Source of the DNA: Mediterraneibacter hominis
GTDB lineage: Bacteria; Bacillota; Clostridia; Lachnospirales; Lachnospiraceae
NCBI RefSeq assembly: GCF_014287475.1
Contig: NZ_JACOPF010000001.1
Location: forward strand, 868,001-932,000
DNA length: 64,000 nucleotides
Reading direction: 5' to 3'
The notes under the pieces are model-generated. The model saw only the letters and a list, made by a program, of their open reading frames with translations. It was not told the origin of the DNA and made no database searches. The position numbers were made by a program, and so were the translations under genes. Each line of letters opens with the position of its first letter. Within the stretch, counting starts at the first letter, position 1. Shown piece by piece: positions 8,192 to 16,286 of this stretch.

Positions 8192-8743
8192 TTACATTAA
8201 TATTCGTATATTTTCATACGATTTGATGACTTGCAAACAATTCACATATTCTTTTCTTGTTATTTTAAGTTGATTTAATATCTCATTAGGTTTATATTGA
8301 TATACCAGCAATCTTAATACTGCCTGTTGTGTAGTAGACAATTTTTCCATATAAGCTGCGATATTGTCACTATACATTTGCTCAAATATATCGTTTTCTA
8401 ATGTTTTATTATCTTGTATCATCTCTACTAAACTAATATCTTTACCTTCCGTCACACAAATTGTTTGATCAATTGAGCATGCAATTCTATCCGCTTTTCT
8501 TTTCTGCCTATTTCTTCTTGTTATTTCTGTCATAATCTTTTTATATAGACATGAATATAAAAAAGCTTCGAATTTTTGTTCTCTATCATATCTTTTTAGT
8601 ACATCAACAAATACTTCATTGGCCAATGAATAAAAATCATCCATATCTTTTTGACTAATCCCACCGAATTTCTTTAATATTTGATCTACTAACTTATGTA
8701 ATTTTTTCGCATTGTTTTTGTAATAAATCTCTGTATAATCCAT
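8192..8743 (-). CDS. sigma-70-like RNA polymerase sigma factor
   Basis: About 183 residues. Region 2 is visible as DDFYSLANEVFVDVLKRYD followed by FEAFLYSCLYKKIMTEITRR; a region-4-like end starts at LSTTQQAVLRLLVYQYKP. This is the layout of phage and ECF-type sigma factors. The ATG at 8741-8743 follows TGGAGGA by six bases; a GTG four codons upstream overlaps the SD. It probably directs host polymerase to a subset of phage promoters. Region 4 is divergent. Confidence 0.75.
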   Translation of the reverse strand: MDYTEIYYKNNAKKLHKLVDQILKKFGGISQKDMDDFYSLANEVFVDVLKRYDREQKFEAFLYSCLYKKIMTEITRRNRQKRKADRIACSIDQTICVTEGKDISLVEMIQDNKTLENDIFEQMYSDNIAAYMEKLSTTQQAVLRLLVYQYKPNEILNQLKITRKEYVNCLQVIKSYENIRILM

Positions 8744-8761
8744 ATTATCCTCCACATTGAC

Positions 8762-9367
8762 CTAAAGTAAAATCTCATCCACATCCCGAATATTAAATGT
8801 TCTTTCCTCTAAACGTTGTACTGTTTTCTGCAATTTATTTTCAGCGATACCAGCCAAGTTTAAATCTAACAATGATTGCACTACACTTAATTCATCTTTA
8901 ATACTTCTTCTCCTTTTCATAATCTCTCTGACTGTTTTATACGACATATAACCAGCACATGCATTTTTATTTTTATCTAGTTCAATATCATGTAAACAAT
9001 TACTGAGTTGTTTATCTACATTAGATAAATTCGCAAGCAATTGATTTTTCCGCTTGTTTGCGTCAATTGCTAACATATTTAATCCTTCTACTTTTTTCAT
9101 CCATTCTGTAACAGATTGGGGAACCTGATAGTCTTTACAAACAATTATTTTATTTTCGTTCTTTGCTTTTCTTTCTGCCGAAGAAATTTCAGGTATCGGA
9201 ATAACCGTGAAATGAAATCGTTTTAACGTTTTTGGCAAATTATCAACTAAGTTTTTTGCTTTTGAATATTCAAATCTTTGCATTTGATTTTTTGGACATG
9301 TCTCCACTTTCCCATCTTTGAGTTTGATATACACATCTTTTTGTTGATTACATATAGCATAATCCAT
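8762..9367 (-). CDS. hypothetical protein, helical C-terminus
   Basis: A 201-residue protein of unknown family. Residues 1-90 look beta/alpha (YIKLKDGKVETCPKNQ), and residues 95-200 are a long Lys/Glu-rich helical region likely to form coiled coil. It sits directly upstream of the sigma-factor gene (18 bases between them) and downstream of a tRNA, so it may be cotranscribed with the sigma factor. Confidence 0.55.
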   Translation of the reverse strand: MDYAICNQQKDVYIKLKDGKVETCPKNQMQRFEYSKAKNLVDNLPKTLKRFHFTVIPIPEISSAERKAKNENKIIVCKDYQVPQSVTEWMKKVEGLNMLAIDANKRKNQLLANLSNVDKQLSNCLHDIELDKNKNACAGYMSYKTVREIMKRRRSIKDELSVVQSLLDLNLAGIAENKLQKTVQRLEERTFNIRDVDEILL

Positions 9368-9420
9368 AAAATATCCCTTCTTTCATACATAATTTCGTAA
9401 AAATGGTCGCAAAATCCCAA

Positions 9421-9492
9421 TTGAGCTAATCGGATTCGAACCGATAAATACATGAATCAAAGTCATGTGCCTTACCTTTTGGCAATAGCTCA
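9421..9492 (-). tRNA. tRNA-Gln (TTG)
   Basis: On the minus strand an acceptor stem TGAGCTA/TAGCTCA pairs perfectly, the anticodon loop is CTTTGAT (anticodon TTG) and the T-loop is GTTCGAA. No CCA is encoded. A second tRNA-Gln(TTG) with a different sequence is at 40474-40544. Confidence 0.9.
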
Positions 9493-9545
9493 TTACATAT
9501 TTCTATATTTAATTGTTAAAAAATTTGAAAATTTTGCAGAAACGC

Positions 9546-9574
9546 TTGAACAATATCTCGAAAATGTGTAATAT
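9546..9574 (+). promoter_or_regulatory. sigma-A-type promoter for small RNA
   Basis: TTGAAC (9546-9551) and TAATAT (9569-9574) are separated by 17 bases; an alternative TATAAT lies five bases later. It points rightward in an otherwise leftward region, directly ahead of the long hairpin with a T-run at 9613-9671. Confidence 0.5.
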
Positions 9575-9581
9575 ATAATAT

Positions 9582-9671
9582 GCATAGTTGTTTCTGCAAT
9601 TATGTTGTGTTTGAGAAGACATATTTTTAGGTGCGGCAACACCAGTGACAAAATACGTCTTCTCTTTTTTT
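9582..9671 (+). ncRNA. candidate ~90-nt small RNA with terminator
   Basis: GAGAAGAC (9613-9620) pairs with GTCTTCTC (9657-9664), extended by TATTTT/AAAATA, with an inner GGTG/CACC hairpin, and a run of seven T follows. With the promoter at 9546-9574 this makes a compact rightward transcription unit without a reading frame. It converges on the MazF-like toxin gene. It could be just a terminator, but nothing rightward lies upstream of it. Confidence 0.5.
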
Positions 9672-9736
9672 ATGTTTACATGTTATCACAAACAAATGTT
9701 CTAGTCAATCCAATTCAAAACGTATGTTCTATTTTA

Positions 9737-10096
9737 TTATCTAATCTGAAAATTTGCATCATATACTTTCTTGATATTTTTTTGGTTAGAATAATCTGAT
9801 ATATATCCTATATGCTTTAGTATTCTCTTTTTAGAAATCTGTCGTAAACATTCACCAAGAACTATTGAGTCCCTATCCAATTTGTTATCATTATCTTTTC
9901 TAATTAGAGTATGCGTAGGTTGATTCGGATTCTTATTTTTTGTACTTAATGGCATAACTAACGTTGTTGGACTATATAAATTTCCAATATTATTTTGTAT
10001 AATAACCGCTGGGCGTTTACCACCCTGTTCAGAATCGATTACATCTTTCCCAAAATCTACGATTACAACATCATATTGCTTTAAGGTTTGTTTCAC
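9737..10096 (-). CDS. MazF/PemK-like endoribonuclease toxin
   Basis: A 119-residue protein of usual MazF length. The family core is visible: DVVIVDFGK, then EQGGKRPAVIIQNNIGN (residues 23-39) and SPTTLVMPLS. The conserved Arg28 and the Thr44/Thr45 position of the RNase active site are present, as is the ECLRQISKKRI block. Members cleave mRNA and are normally paired with an upstream antitoxin. No MazE-like gene is adjacent; the upstream gene 10181-10450 does not look like one and a terminator lies between them. It may be an orphan, or its antidote may be the convergent small RNA. Confidence 0.85.
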   Translation of the reverse strand: MKQTLKQYDVVIVDFGKDVIDSEQGGKRPAVIIQNNIGNLYSPTTLVMPLSTKNKNPNQPTHTLIRKDNDNKLDRDSIVLGECLRQISKKRILKHIGYISDYSNQKNIKKVYDANFQIR

Positions 10097-10126
10097 TAAT
10101 CGAATCCTCCTTTCATCTATTTCTAT

Positions 10127-10170
10127 ACAAAAAAAGAATGATGAGGGGACAATGCTCCAGCATCATTCTT
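10127..10170 (-). terminator. rho-independent terminator
   Basis: A perfect 10-bp stem, AAGAATGATG (10134-10143) with CATCATTCTT (10161-10170). On the minus strand it is followed by a T-run (10127-10135). It ends the transcript of 10181-10692 before the toxin gene. Confidence 0.75.
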
Positions 10171-10180
10171 ACATTATTTT

Positions 10181-10450
10181 TTAAATATCTCGTTTTGGCG
10201 CACGATTTGTTCTTTTACCATTGAATACATCAATATAACCATAATCATTCGAAACATGAACCGGCTCTCTTTTTTGACTATCCCATGCTTCTTGTTCTGT
10301 TTTAAATAGTCTGGATTCCGGCAATCTAATTGCTCCACACGATCCTACCAATTGTATCACATAGAATTTTCCTTGTCTTGCGGAAACACGTGCCTTTCTT
10401 ACATTCATGTTGTTTTCAAGAATATAGCATATATCATCTTTCTTAAACAT
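10181..10450 (-). CDS. hypothetical SH3/KOW-like small protein
   Basis: An 89-residue protein. The pattern FKKDDICYILENNMNVRKA then GKFYVIQLVGSCGAIRLPES suggests a small beta-barrel, as in many phage proteins with a KxGDxVYxI start. It is followed by a terminator. Function unknown. Confidence 0.6.
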   Translation of the reverse strand: MFKKDDICYILENNMNVRKARVSARQGKFYVIQLVGSCGAIRLPESRLFKTEQEAWDSQKREPVHVSNDYGYIDVFNGKRTNRAPKRDI

Positions 10451-10461
10451 TATATCATCTC

Positions 10462-10692
10462 CTATTCATCAAATTCCAATGTTATATAGTTAAACTTCTT
10501 GTCTTTCCATTTCCGAACAACCTTACCGAATTTAGATTTAAGTCTTTCAGCATTTTTATAATTGCCACTTGCTCCATATGAATTTTCTAAAAGATACCAA
10601 TAGCTTGCCGGCAATTTATATTCAGTAACCTCCATAATATCTCCTATTTCACAGCAATCTATATTTTCAGTAGTAAAATCCATTTCGCGCAT
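10462..10692 (-). CDS. hypothetical acidic protein
   Basis: A 76-residue protein beginning MREMDFTTENIDCCEIGD. The ATG lies nine bases after GGAGAG. It is 11 bases upstream of 10181-10450, so likely cotranscribed. No motif recognised. Confidence 0.55.
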   Translation of the reverse strand: MREMDFTTENIDCCEIGDIMEVTEYKLPASYWYLLENSYGASGNYKNAERLKSKFGKVVRKWKDKKFNYITLEFDE

Positions 10693-10745
10693 TAATTTAG
10701 TCTCTCCTTCTATATATTATAGAAGATATTATACCATATACTGTA

Positions 10746-11732
10746 TTAGATTTCACTCAAATCTATCCCATAGCTTCCTTGAATATACCACTTTTTCGTT
10801 GTATCTACACTAGATTGTCCCATCTGTTGCTGTGCAAAGACTGCACCAAAATTTTTTGACATTGTAGAAGCATACCAGTGTCGCAACATATGTGGCGTAA
10901 TCCCATTGCCATATGTTTTAAATATATCCTTGATAGTTCCTTCCGTTACACGTCCACCACGCCTGGTAATATATAATGCATTTTTCGACTCTTCATTGAT
11001 ATATGGAATCTTATTCCTTATTTCTAGCCAACGCTCAATTGCTTTAACGGACTTTCCAGTTAGTAACACACGTCTTTTTTCACACTCACGATTCTTCCCC
11101 TTACCTAATATCAGAATGAATGCACGTTTCTCATTATCATCACCATTTAAAAAAACATCATCTAAGTCAAGATTAGCAAGTTCAGTTTCCCTAATTCCAG
11201 TTCCCTTTAATAAATTAAAGATAGATAAATTTCGCTCTCTTACCATTTCATCTTTTTTCTTAGACATTTTTTCTTCAATTAAATTTAATTCTGCAACATC
11301 AGGCACAACCGCAATATTAATATTTCCAGAAATCCCTTTGTATCCAGATTTTGATACAACATTTGTTATAACTGGACATTTATTTGTATCTACTAAATAT
11401 CCCCAAAAACTTTGCAAACGATTCTTATATACTTCCACTGATGTAGGACTGTATCCTCTTTTCTCTTCTAAATCCGTAAGATATTGTTTAATATCTTCAG
11501 CTTCTACTTCCATCATGTCTCCTGGTTCAATATCTGAAATGTTCAATTTTTTAATAATTTTACGAGCAATACAATCATTTAAAAAATCCCTAATCGTAGT
11601 ATAATAATCACGTTTTGATTTAGTGCTATTTAATCGAATAAAAAAGCGTGTAATAAATTCCGGTATCTTAGCTTCTTCAAATTTCCTGTTTAACTGCTCA
11701 TTTTCTTTTTTTCTAACTTCATCTTTATACAT
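10746..11732 (-). CDS. tyrosine recombinase (XerC/D-like)
   Basis: A 328-residue protein with an N-terminal SAM-like core-binding domain and C-terminal catalytic domain. Catalytic signature: Arg in GTGIRETELANLDLDDV, Lys in GKGKNRECEKRRV, HMLRH (HxxR) and the terminal Tyr in KKWYI. The usual LGH second His is MGQ here, so that position is Gln. Such enzymes resolve or integrate DNA; with another integrase at 19812-20735 this one may serve dimer resolution or an invertible segment. Confidence 0.85.
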   Translation of the reverse strand: MYKDEVRKKENEQLNRKFEEAKIPEFITRFFIRLNSTKSKRDYYTTIRDFLNDCIARKIIKKLNISDIEPGDMMEVEAEDIKQYLTDLEEKRGYSPTSVEVYKNRLQSFWGYLVDTNKCPVITNVVSKSGYKGISGNINIAVVPDVAELNLIEEKMSKKKDEMVRERNLSIFNLLKGTGIRETELANLDLDDVFLNGDDNEKRAFILILGKGKNRECEKRRVLLTGKSVKAIERWLEIRNKIPYINEESKNALYITRRGGRVTEGTIKDIFKTYGNGITPHMLRHWYASTMSKNFGAVFAQQQMGQSSVDTTKKWYIQGSYGIDLSEI

Positions 11733-11782
11733 ATTGCCACCTCCTGTTTATCCCTTTCTCTATTTTGCATATTGCGCAAAGA

Positions 11783-11809
11783 AAAAAGCACTGGCTTTCC
11801 AATGCTTTT
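11783..11809. terminator. bidirectional terminator-like hairpin
   Basis: AAAAAGCA-type arm pairs with TGCTTTT around a short loop, with A-run and T-run on either side. It lies between 11859-12080 and the recombinase gene. Confidence 0.55.
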
Positions 11810-11858
11810 CAAATCATAATTTTAGATATGTAATAATAAGATACTTTGTTTATTTGTT

Positions 11859-12080
11859 TTACAAATAATGTCCTTCAATATGATAATCTCCAGCGCTTAA
11901 AGACAACGACGTATTATCTTTTACCCATTCATTTAATTCTTCGGGAGTTGGAAAAGATATCGCCACATTCAAGTCAACACAAATCGGCAATCCATCTTCT
12001 GGCACTTCAGCATCTTCAACCAAACTTCCTAATCGTTCTTTATCATTTAAAACAATAAAATAATGCCATGATCTCTCCAT
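11859..12080 (-). CDS. hypothetical acidic small protein
   Basis: A 73-residue protein, MERSWHYFIVLNDKERLGSL at the start, rich in Asp/Glu (pI low). No family recognised; size and charge would fit a nucleic-acid-mimic or a small regulatory protein, but this is only a guess. Confidence 0.5.
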   Translation of the reverse strand: MERSWHYFIVLNDKERLGSLVEDAEVPEDGLPICVDLNVAISFPTPEELNEWVKDNTSLSLSAGDYHIEGHYL

Positions 12081-12102
12081 AATGTCACCTCATTACATAA
12101 AA

Positions 12103-12297
12103 CTATTCTTTTAACTGTAAATAATATTCTATCTGTGCAATCTCTGTTTTAATCTTCTTCATTTCCAATAGAGAATTAATCGCATTATCTTCATAATTCA
12201 TAGAATCCATATCTTTCAGATCGACTTTAAAATACTCTTGTAGCTTTTTAAGTCGCTCCCGCTTTATTTCCAATTCGTATTCCATTATTTCACGCAT
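12103..12297 (-). CDS. short coiled-coil protein
   Basis: A 64-residue, almost entirely helical protein (YELEIKRERLKKLQEYFK and EMKKIKTEIAQIEYYLQLKE), with a likely coiled coil. SD is GAGAGGTGA. It is 34 bases downstream of the Fic-like gene on the same strand. Confidence 0.55.
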   Translation of the reverse strand: MREIMEYELEIKRERLKKLQEYFKVDLKDMDSMNYEDNAINSLLEMKKIKTEIAQIEYYLQLKE

Positions 12298-12331
12298 TTA
12301 TATTCTCACCTCTCTACATGAAAGTTAAATT

Positions 12332-12958
12332 TCATCTTATTCTTCTTATACAAAATTCACTCATAAATTCAATAATTGCACCATCTTCTCCACTCTCATA
12401 AAAAGAAATAAGCAATCCCTTAAATTCTTCTAACTTGTCAATTGGTATTTGAAAAATGCCAATATTATTTTCAATCAATACTTTGTTCGCCATAAGTTGT
12501 GCTACGCGCTTATTTCCATCAATAAACATTTGTGTTCTGGCAATATAACAAAAGTATTTCAGTGCCTTTAATTCAATATCTTCTATCTGTTCTATTTTAT
12601 TTACACACTCTATGATAACTCCTGTTTGTGGTATTTCAGGTTCCCATGATGTTCCACCTATCTGTACGGGTATAGTTCTTATTTCTCCAGCATAGCTAAA
12701 AAGCAATTCACCAACAATTTTATCATACTCTCTTAATAGTGCGATACAATTCTTATACTCAATATTATCTAATAAAAATTGCCATGCTCGTTTCATATTA
12801 ATAACAAATAAAACTTCTTCTGTTTTTGTTGTTGTCGGTGCGTTAGCTATAATTGCCTCTGTTTTTGGAAATGTCGTGCCTAATCCCTCTAAATTAGCGC
12901 TTTTCCAAATGCTATCTATTAATAGCCTTTTTGCCATTTCAATTGCTGTATCACGCAT
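12332..12958 (-). CDS. Fic-like protein lacking the catalytic His
   Basis: A 208-residue protein. Near the N-terminus is SANLEG (residues 20-25), matching the (S/T)xxxE(G/N) inhibitory helix of Fic proteins. The Fic motif is present as ARTQMFIDGNKR; where HxFx(D/E)GNxR is expected the His is Gln, while the phosphate-binding GNKR is intact. Fic enzymes transfer AMP or phosphate to proteins; without the His this one may be inactive as an AMPylator or belong to a His-less subgroup. The ATG at 12956-12958 follows GGAGAT; a longer in-frame start at 13012 has no good SD. Confidence 0.75.
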   Translation of the reverse strand: MRDTAIEMAKRLLIDSIWKSANLEGLGTTFPKTEAIIANAPTTTKTEEVLFVINMKRAWQFLLDNIEYKNCIALLREYDKIVGELLFSYAGEIRTIPVQIGGTSWEPEIPQTGVIIECVNKIEQIEDIELKALKYFCYIARTQMFIDGNKRVAQLMANKVLIENNIGIFQIPIDKLEEFKGLLISFYESGEDGAIIEFMSEFCIRRIR

Positions 12959-13062
12959 ATTAACATCTCCTTTAATGATTTTCGTATATATTATACTACG
13001 CAAATAGTACATGTGCCAATTTCATTTTTTCTTTATAAGATTAATTTTATTCATATTTTTTC

Positions 13063-13152
13063 TTACTTTAAATTCTGCTGATCGATCCAATCCTTAATGA
13101 TTTGCAATAAATACCATCCAACAACTGATACAATAATTCCTGGTAATAACAT
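13063..13152 (-). CDS. 29-residue single-span membrane peptide
   Basis: After SD GGAGG an ATG at 13150-13152 opens a 29-codon frame: MLLPGIIVSVVGWYLLQIIK followed by a charged tail DWIDQQNLK. It has one hydrophobic helix and charged C-terminus, like small holin-like or type I toxin peptides. No antisense RNA is obvious. It lies alone between the Fic-like gene and variable protein B. Confidence 0.6.
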   Translation of the reverse strand: MLLPGIIVSVVGWYLLQIIKDWIDQQNLK

Positions 13153-13216
13153 AGATATTTCCTCCTTCATATTATAATCTATTTCCACATTCCATGTTTA
13201 TTGAATTGCCTACGCT

Positions 13217-13858
13217 CTACTCTGCATCAGGAAATACAAAAATTGAAGATGGAAGGATAAAAAACGGACGCACGCCCCCGCCGTCATACCCACAACCGTT
13301 GCAGCTCACGCCGCCATCGGAACAAACAAACCGGACGTAAGAAGAATCATTTCTTGAAGGTGTTTGATTGGGTGTTGCAAGCCACCACCAAGAATCTACT
13401 TTTCCGATAATCTTACTATATTTGCGGTACTGATCGAACGTCATCAGGCTTACTTTGTCAACACATGTTCCATAATCATCATATCCATCCATAGATAAAA
13501 GGTCTACCTCATGTCCAATAATACTTTCTGTTCCAAATTTATTTTCAAGTTCTTTAAAATATTCTCCATTAAAATATGCACGGATATAGCTATTTCCCCA
13601 ATTATTTGTTAAGCCGAATTCCCATTTCTTCTCTAATAACTTTTTTGTTACTACTGCCGTTGTATCATTTATAAAATGCTCACATACTATATACTCAACT
13701 CCATCACTATCTCTAAACACATTACCAGGTTTTAACGTAAATAGTCTAACTAATTTTCCACCTTCATCAATTCTGATCTGCATACTTCCATTTATTTTAT
13801 TAACGATTACTATAATATCTTTCCCTGTATTATTAATTACACTTACATTATTTTTCAT
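13217..13858 (-). CDS. DUF6273/lectin-like variable protein B
   Basis: A 213-residue protein whose C-terminus (DSWWWLATPN ... GVRPFFILPS) is the same fold as in 5802-6590. The final ~90 coding bases are identical to the paralogue, whereas the block before (TPSRNDSSYVRFVCSDGG) differs at about 15 codons. The start ATG at 13856-13858 follows GAGGAG by eight bases; an upstream ATG at 13894 lacks an SD. The N-terminal part has a VFRDSDGVEYIVCEHFIND region typical of DUF6273 proteins. Confidence 0.75.
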   Translation of the reverse strand: MKNNVSVINNTGKDIIVIVNKINGSMQIRIDEGGKLVRLFTLKPGNVFRDSDGVEYIVCEHFINDTTAVVTKKLLEKKWEFGLTNNWGNSYIRAYFNGEYFKELENKFGTESIIGHEVDLLSMDGYDDYGTCVDKVSLMTFDQYRKYSKIIGKVDSWWWLATPNQTPSRNDSSYVRFVCSDGGVSCNGCGYDGGGVRPFFILPSSIFVFPDAE

Positions 13859-13886
13859 AATTTGAATCTCCTCTTTTATATTTTTA

Positions 13887-14024
13887 TTATTCACTTATAA
13901 GCTCATACAATGTTTCATTAAGTTCGGAAAAATCACAATGTACAGTATTTCCATTTGTATTATCAGTAATTTCGTAATGTCCTTGTCCATTCTCAATAAT
14001 AGTTTCAATAGTGAATCTCTGCAT
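13887..14024 (-). CDS. 45-residue hypothetical protein
   Basis: An ATG at 14022-14024, eight bases after GAAGGGAG, opens a frame beginning MQRFTIETIIENGQGHYEIT and ending LNETLYELISE. Amphipathic and acidic, plausible protein composition. It precedes variable protein B by 28 bases. Confidence 0.55.
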   Translation of the reverse strand: MQRFTIETIIENGQGHYEITDNTNGNTVHCDFSELNETLYELISE

Positions 14025-14050
14025 CCGCCCGTCTCCCTTCAAAAATATAA

Positions 14051-14092
14051 TAAAAAAGCATCTGAATATTTATTCTCCAAATGCTTCTTAAA
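14051..14092 (-). terminator. terminator hairpin
   Basis: AAGCAT arm pairs with ATGCTT across a short AT-rich loop; on the minus strand the 3' side continues into a T-rich run. It separates 14201-14434 from the variable-protein unit. Confidence 0.55.
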
Positions 14093-14200
14093 ATTCCATA
14101 ATTCTTTTTTTTGAACTTAAAAGGATGTTAAATAACTTAACACGAAAGCTTTACATCATATTCTCATCTTCTACATTAGATTCTCTCTAAAATGTGAATT

Positions 14201-14434
14201 CTATTTCTCATTGATATGCTGATAGTAGCTTACATCTTCATCATCTGAAATTTCACCATCGAAATATGGAGACGGTTCTATATCTCGATCATCATAATCA
14301 TCATAATCAAGATTTATTCTTCCAGCTTCTACTGCCTTTCCAACCTCATTCAATGCCTCATCTATAGATTCCACATTATCCACAATCACTGTACGTGAAA
14401 ATATTTCCCTTACTCTAATAGCATATTTACTCAT
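14201..14434 (-). CDS. acidic hypothetical protein
   Basis: A 77-residue protein with a DpnD/PcfM-like look: a beta start (YAIRVREIFSRTVIVDN), then EALNEVGKAVEAGRINLDYDDYDDRDIEP. The DpnD-like family is a known small mobile-element family of unclear role. The family call is tentative. Confidence 0.55.
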   Translation of the reverse strand: MSKYAIRVREIFSRTVIVDNVESIDEALNEVGKAVEAGRINLDYDDYDDRDIEPSPYFDGEISDDEDVSYYQHINEK

Positions 14435-14547
14435 TCTTTTGTCCTCCTACCCTTTGCTATTTGCTTCTACTTCATATTCTCTGGAATAACATTCATAATA
14501 TGCAACTAAATATTTTGCCATATCTATATTCCTCTTATCATCCTTTT

Positions 14548-14720
14548 CTACATATAATTTTCAATTTCTCTAATTGCATCTTTTCTGGGTTTATAACATC
14601 CAGTGCATTTTGTTTCTCGCCACATATTATCTTTTGTTAATAGATAATCTACACTTTCATAATGACTGAATACACCATTCATTGTGCATCTACATGGTTT
14701 TAGTGCATGTAAATAACCTT
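14548..14720 (-). other. open frame without a canonical start
   Basis: The frame encodes GYLHALKPCRCTMNG and later KCTGCYKPRKDAIREIENYM, with CxC and CxxC pairs that look like a zinc knuckle, ending at TAG 14548-14550. It is bounded upstream by TAA and has no ATG/GTG/TTG at an SD; AAAAAGG precedes it. It is either a decayed gene or one with a non-standard start. The rest of 14435-14880 holds one more tiny frame (14759-14845). Confidence 0.4.
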
Positions 14721-14758
14721 TTTAATTTTTAATAAACCAGAAATTGCCTTCAATAGAT

Positions 14759-14845
14759 TTAATATTTATTAACAGCATAAGAGCAGCAATCACCCATAAT
14801 GTGAGCTCTTATACTTTCTGTCGTTCCATCATATGGTAATTTCAT
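14759..14845 (-). CDS. 28-residue possible peptide
   Basis: ATG at 14843-14845 with SD GGAGAGG seven bases upstream; frame MKLPYDGTTESIRAHIMGDC then CSYAVNKY. Short, so coding status is uncertain. The SD is the main support. Confidence 0.4.
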   Translation of the reverse strand: MKLPYDGTTESIRAHIMGDCCSYAVNKY

Positions 14846-14880
14846 AATTACCTCTCCTTTAAAATCAGTATTTTATATGA

Positions 14881-15819
14881 TTATTTCCTTATATACAGTT
14901 CTTTCTTTTTATATGTAATTTTAGTGATATTCCTACAAGTAAGAACTTCTTTGCCATTATTATTCCCTCTCCATGTAGCAGCATCTAACTTTCTAATGAG
15001 TTCGTAACCACGTTTAGTAGTTTCAAAATCATATGCACTAAAATAATCGTTGTCCATCATACACCTAATGACTCTATGAGGATTCATTTTTGCGAACTCT
15101 TTTCTCCCATTCAATTCAAATTCAACAGAAACGGTCTTAGCGTCTACACTTCTAATTCCCTCCGCAATTTTAACTTCATAATCTTTTACCACTGAGCGAT
15201 TTTCCACCAATTCTTTCACTTTTTTGTTATAAGACTTTTTATAAATCCAATTCTCCTTCTTTGATTCTAGTCTTTTAACCGCCTCTAATTCCAGATTAAT
15301 TACTCCACATAAAGAGTTCGCTATATCCTGTTGATTAAACATAGATTCAATTGTTGATTCATTTACTACCGGATTTTTTACAAATAAAATTCTTCTTGCT
15401 TCATCCTTGCATTCCTTTAATAACTCCTCACCTGTAATATCATTTTCCTTCAAAGACTTGTAGAAATCCGCAAAGATAACAGATTTAACATACTCATTTT
15501 CCTTTATAACAATATCTATGAGTTTGAAAATATTTTCCGGCAATTCAGTTTCTCCTCTGTATATATCAAGTTCAAACTCATCTACAATATAAATTTTGTC
15601 ATCTGCTACAATAGCAACCAATTTCGGATTTAAATCTAAATCAGTATGAAATTTTTCGTCTCTATATGAATGTTCTCCATACACATATCTTGCTTTTCCC
15701 ACATTGCACTGAATAAAAAAGTGATACCTTTTATCAGTATCACAATTTCCAGACTCAACCATAAATGATTCTGTTGTTTTTAATACTTTCTCCGCAAATT
15801 TATCAATTAATCTTTCCAT
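14881..15819 (-). CDS. hypothetical 312-residue protein
   Basis: No family recognised. The N-terminal half reads as alpha/beta with FFIQCNVGKARYVYGE and VAIVADDKIYIVDEFEL; the middle is helical (ELLKECKDEARRILFVK, ELEAVKRLESKKENW); the C-terminus is basic. It is one of the longest genes of the accessory arm and begins a run of small genes that extends to 19.5 kb. Confidence 0.6.
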   Translation of the reverse strand: MERLIDKFAEKVLKTTESFMVESGNCDTDKRYHFFIQCNVGKARYVYGEHSYRDEKFHTDLDLNPKLVAIVADDKIYIVDEFELDIYRGETELPENIFKLIDIVIKENEYVKSVIFADFYKSLKENDITGEELLKECKDEARRILFVKNPVVNESTIESMFNQQDIANSLCGVINLELEAVKRLESKKENWIYKKSYNKKVKELVENRSVVKDYEVKIAEGIRSVDAKTVSVEFELNGRKEFAKMNPHRVIRCMMDNDYFSAYDFETTKRGYELIRKLDAATWRGNNNGKEVLTCRNITKITYKKKELYIRK

Positions 15820-15860
15820 AGTATACTTTCCTTTCTTATATCGAATTTATTACCATACTT

Positions 15861-16271
15861 TCAACTTTCCATTGCCTTTCCTATTAATGAACAATATGGA
15901 TATTTCTGTTCATTTTTAACAATCTGATTTTCTATCTCTTCTGCAACAATTTTTAAAACGCTGTCAGAATCTTCATTTTTAATATCATCAACTTTCCAAC
16001 AATGCCCAATTTCATCACAATAGTCATATGGATAGCTTTCACCTTCTAAATTTGCATATCCATACCCCGTATCAATACCACCAACATATAAATCTGCACA
16101 CAGATACTCAATGTCATCAATATTTTTATTAATTAAATCCAAACATAATACTCCTACTCTAATATGTGTTATAAAATCGTCGTTATCAGGGAAAACATTA
16201 TTTCTAGCATTTTTTAACCATGTCTCTAATAGTCCAATATTATCACAAACCCAATTAAATTTCTCATTCAT
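15861..16271 (-). CDS. hypothetical protein
   Basis: A 136-residue acidic protein (FNWVCDNIGLLETWLKNAR; YEDGYANLEG-like GIDTGYGYANLEG). No motif recognised. Preceded by an SD-like GAGGTGACAAAAT before the ATG. Confidence 0.55.
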   Translation of the reverse strand: MNEKFNWVCDNIGLLETWLKNARNNVFPDNDDFITHIRVGVLCLDLINKNIDDIEYLCADLYVGGIDTGYGYANLEGESYPYDYCDEIGHCWKVDDIKNEDSDSVLKIVAEEIENQIVKNEQKYPYCSLIGKAMES

Positions 16272-16286
16272 AATTTTGTCACCTCG

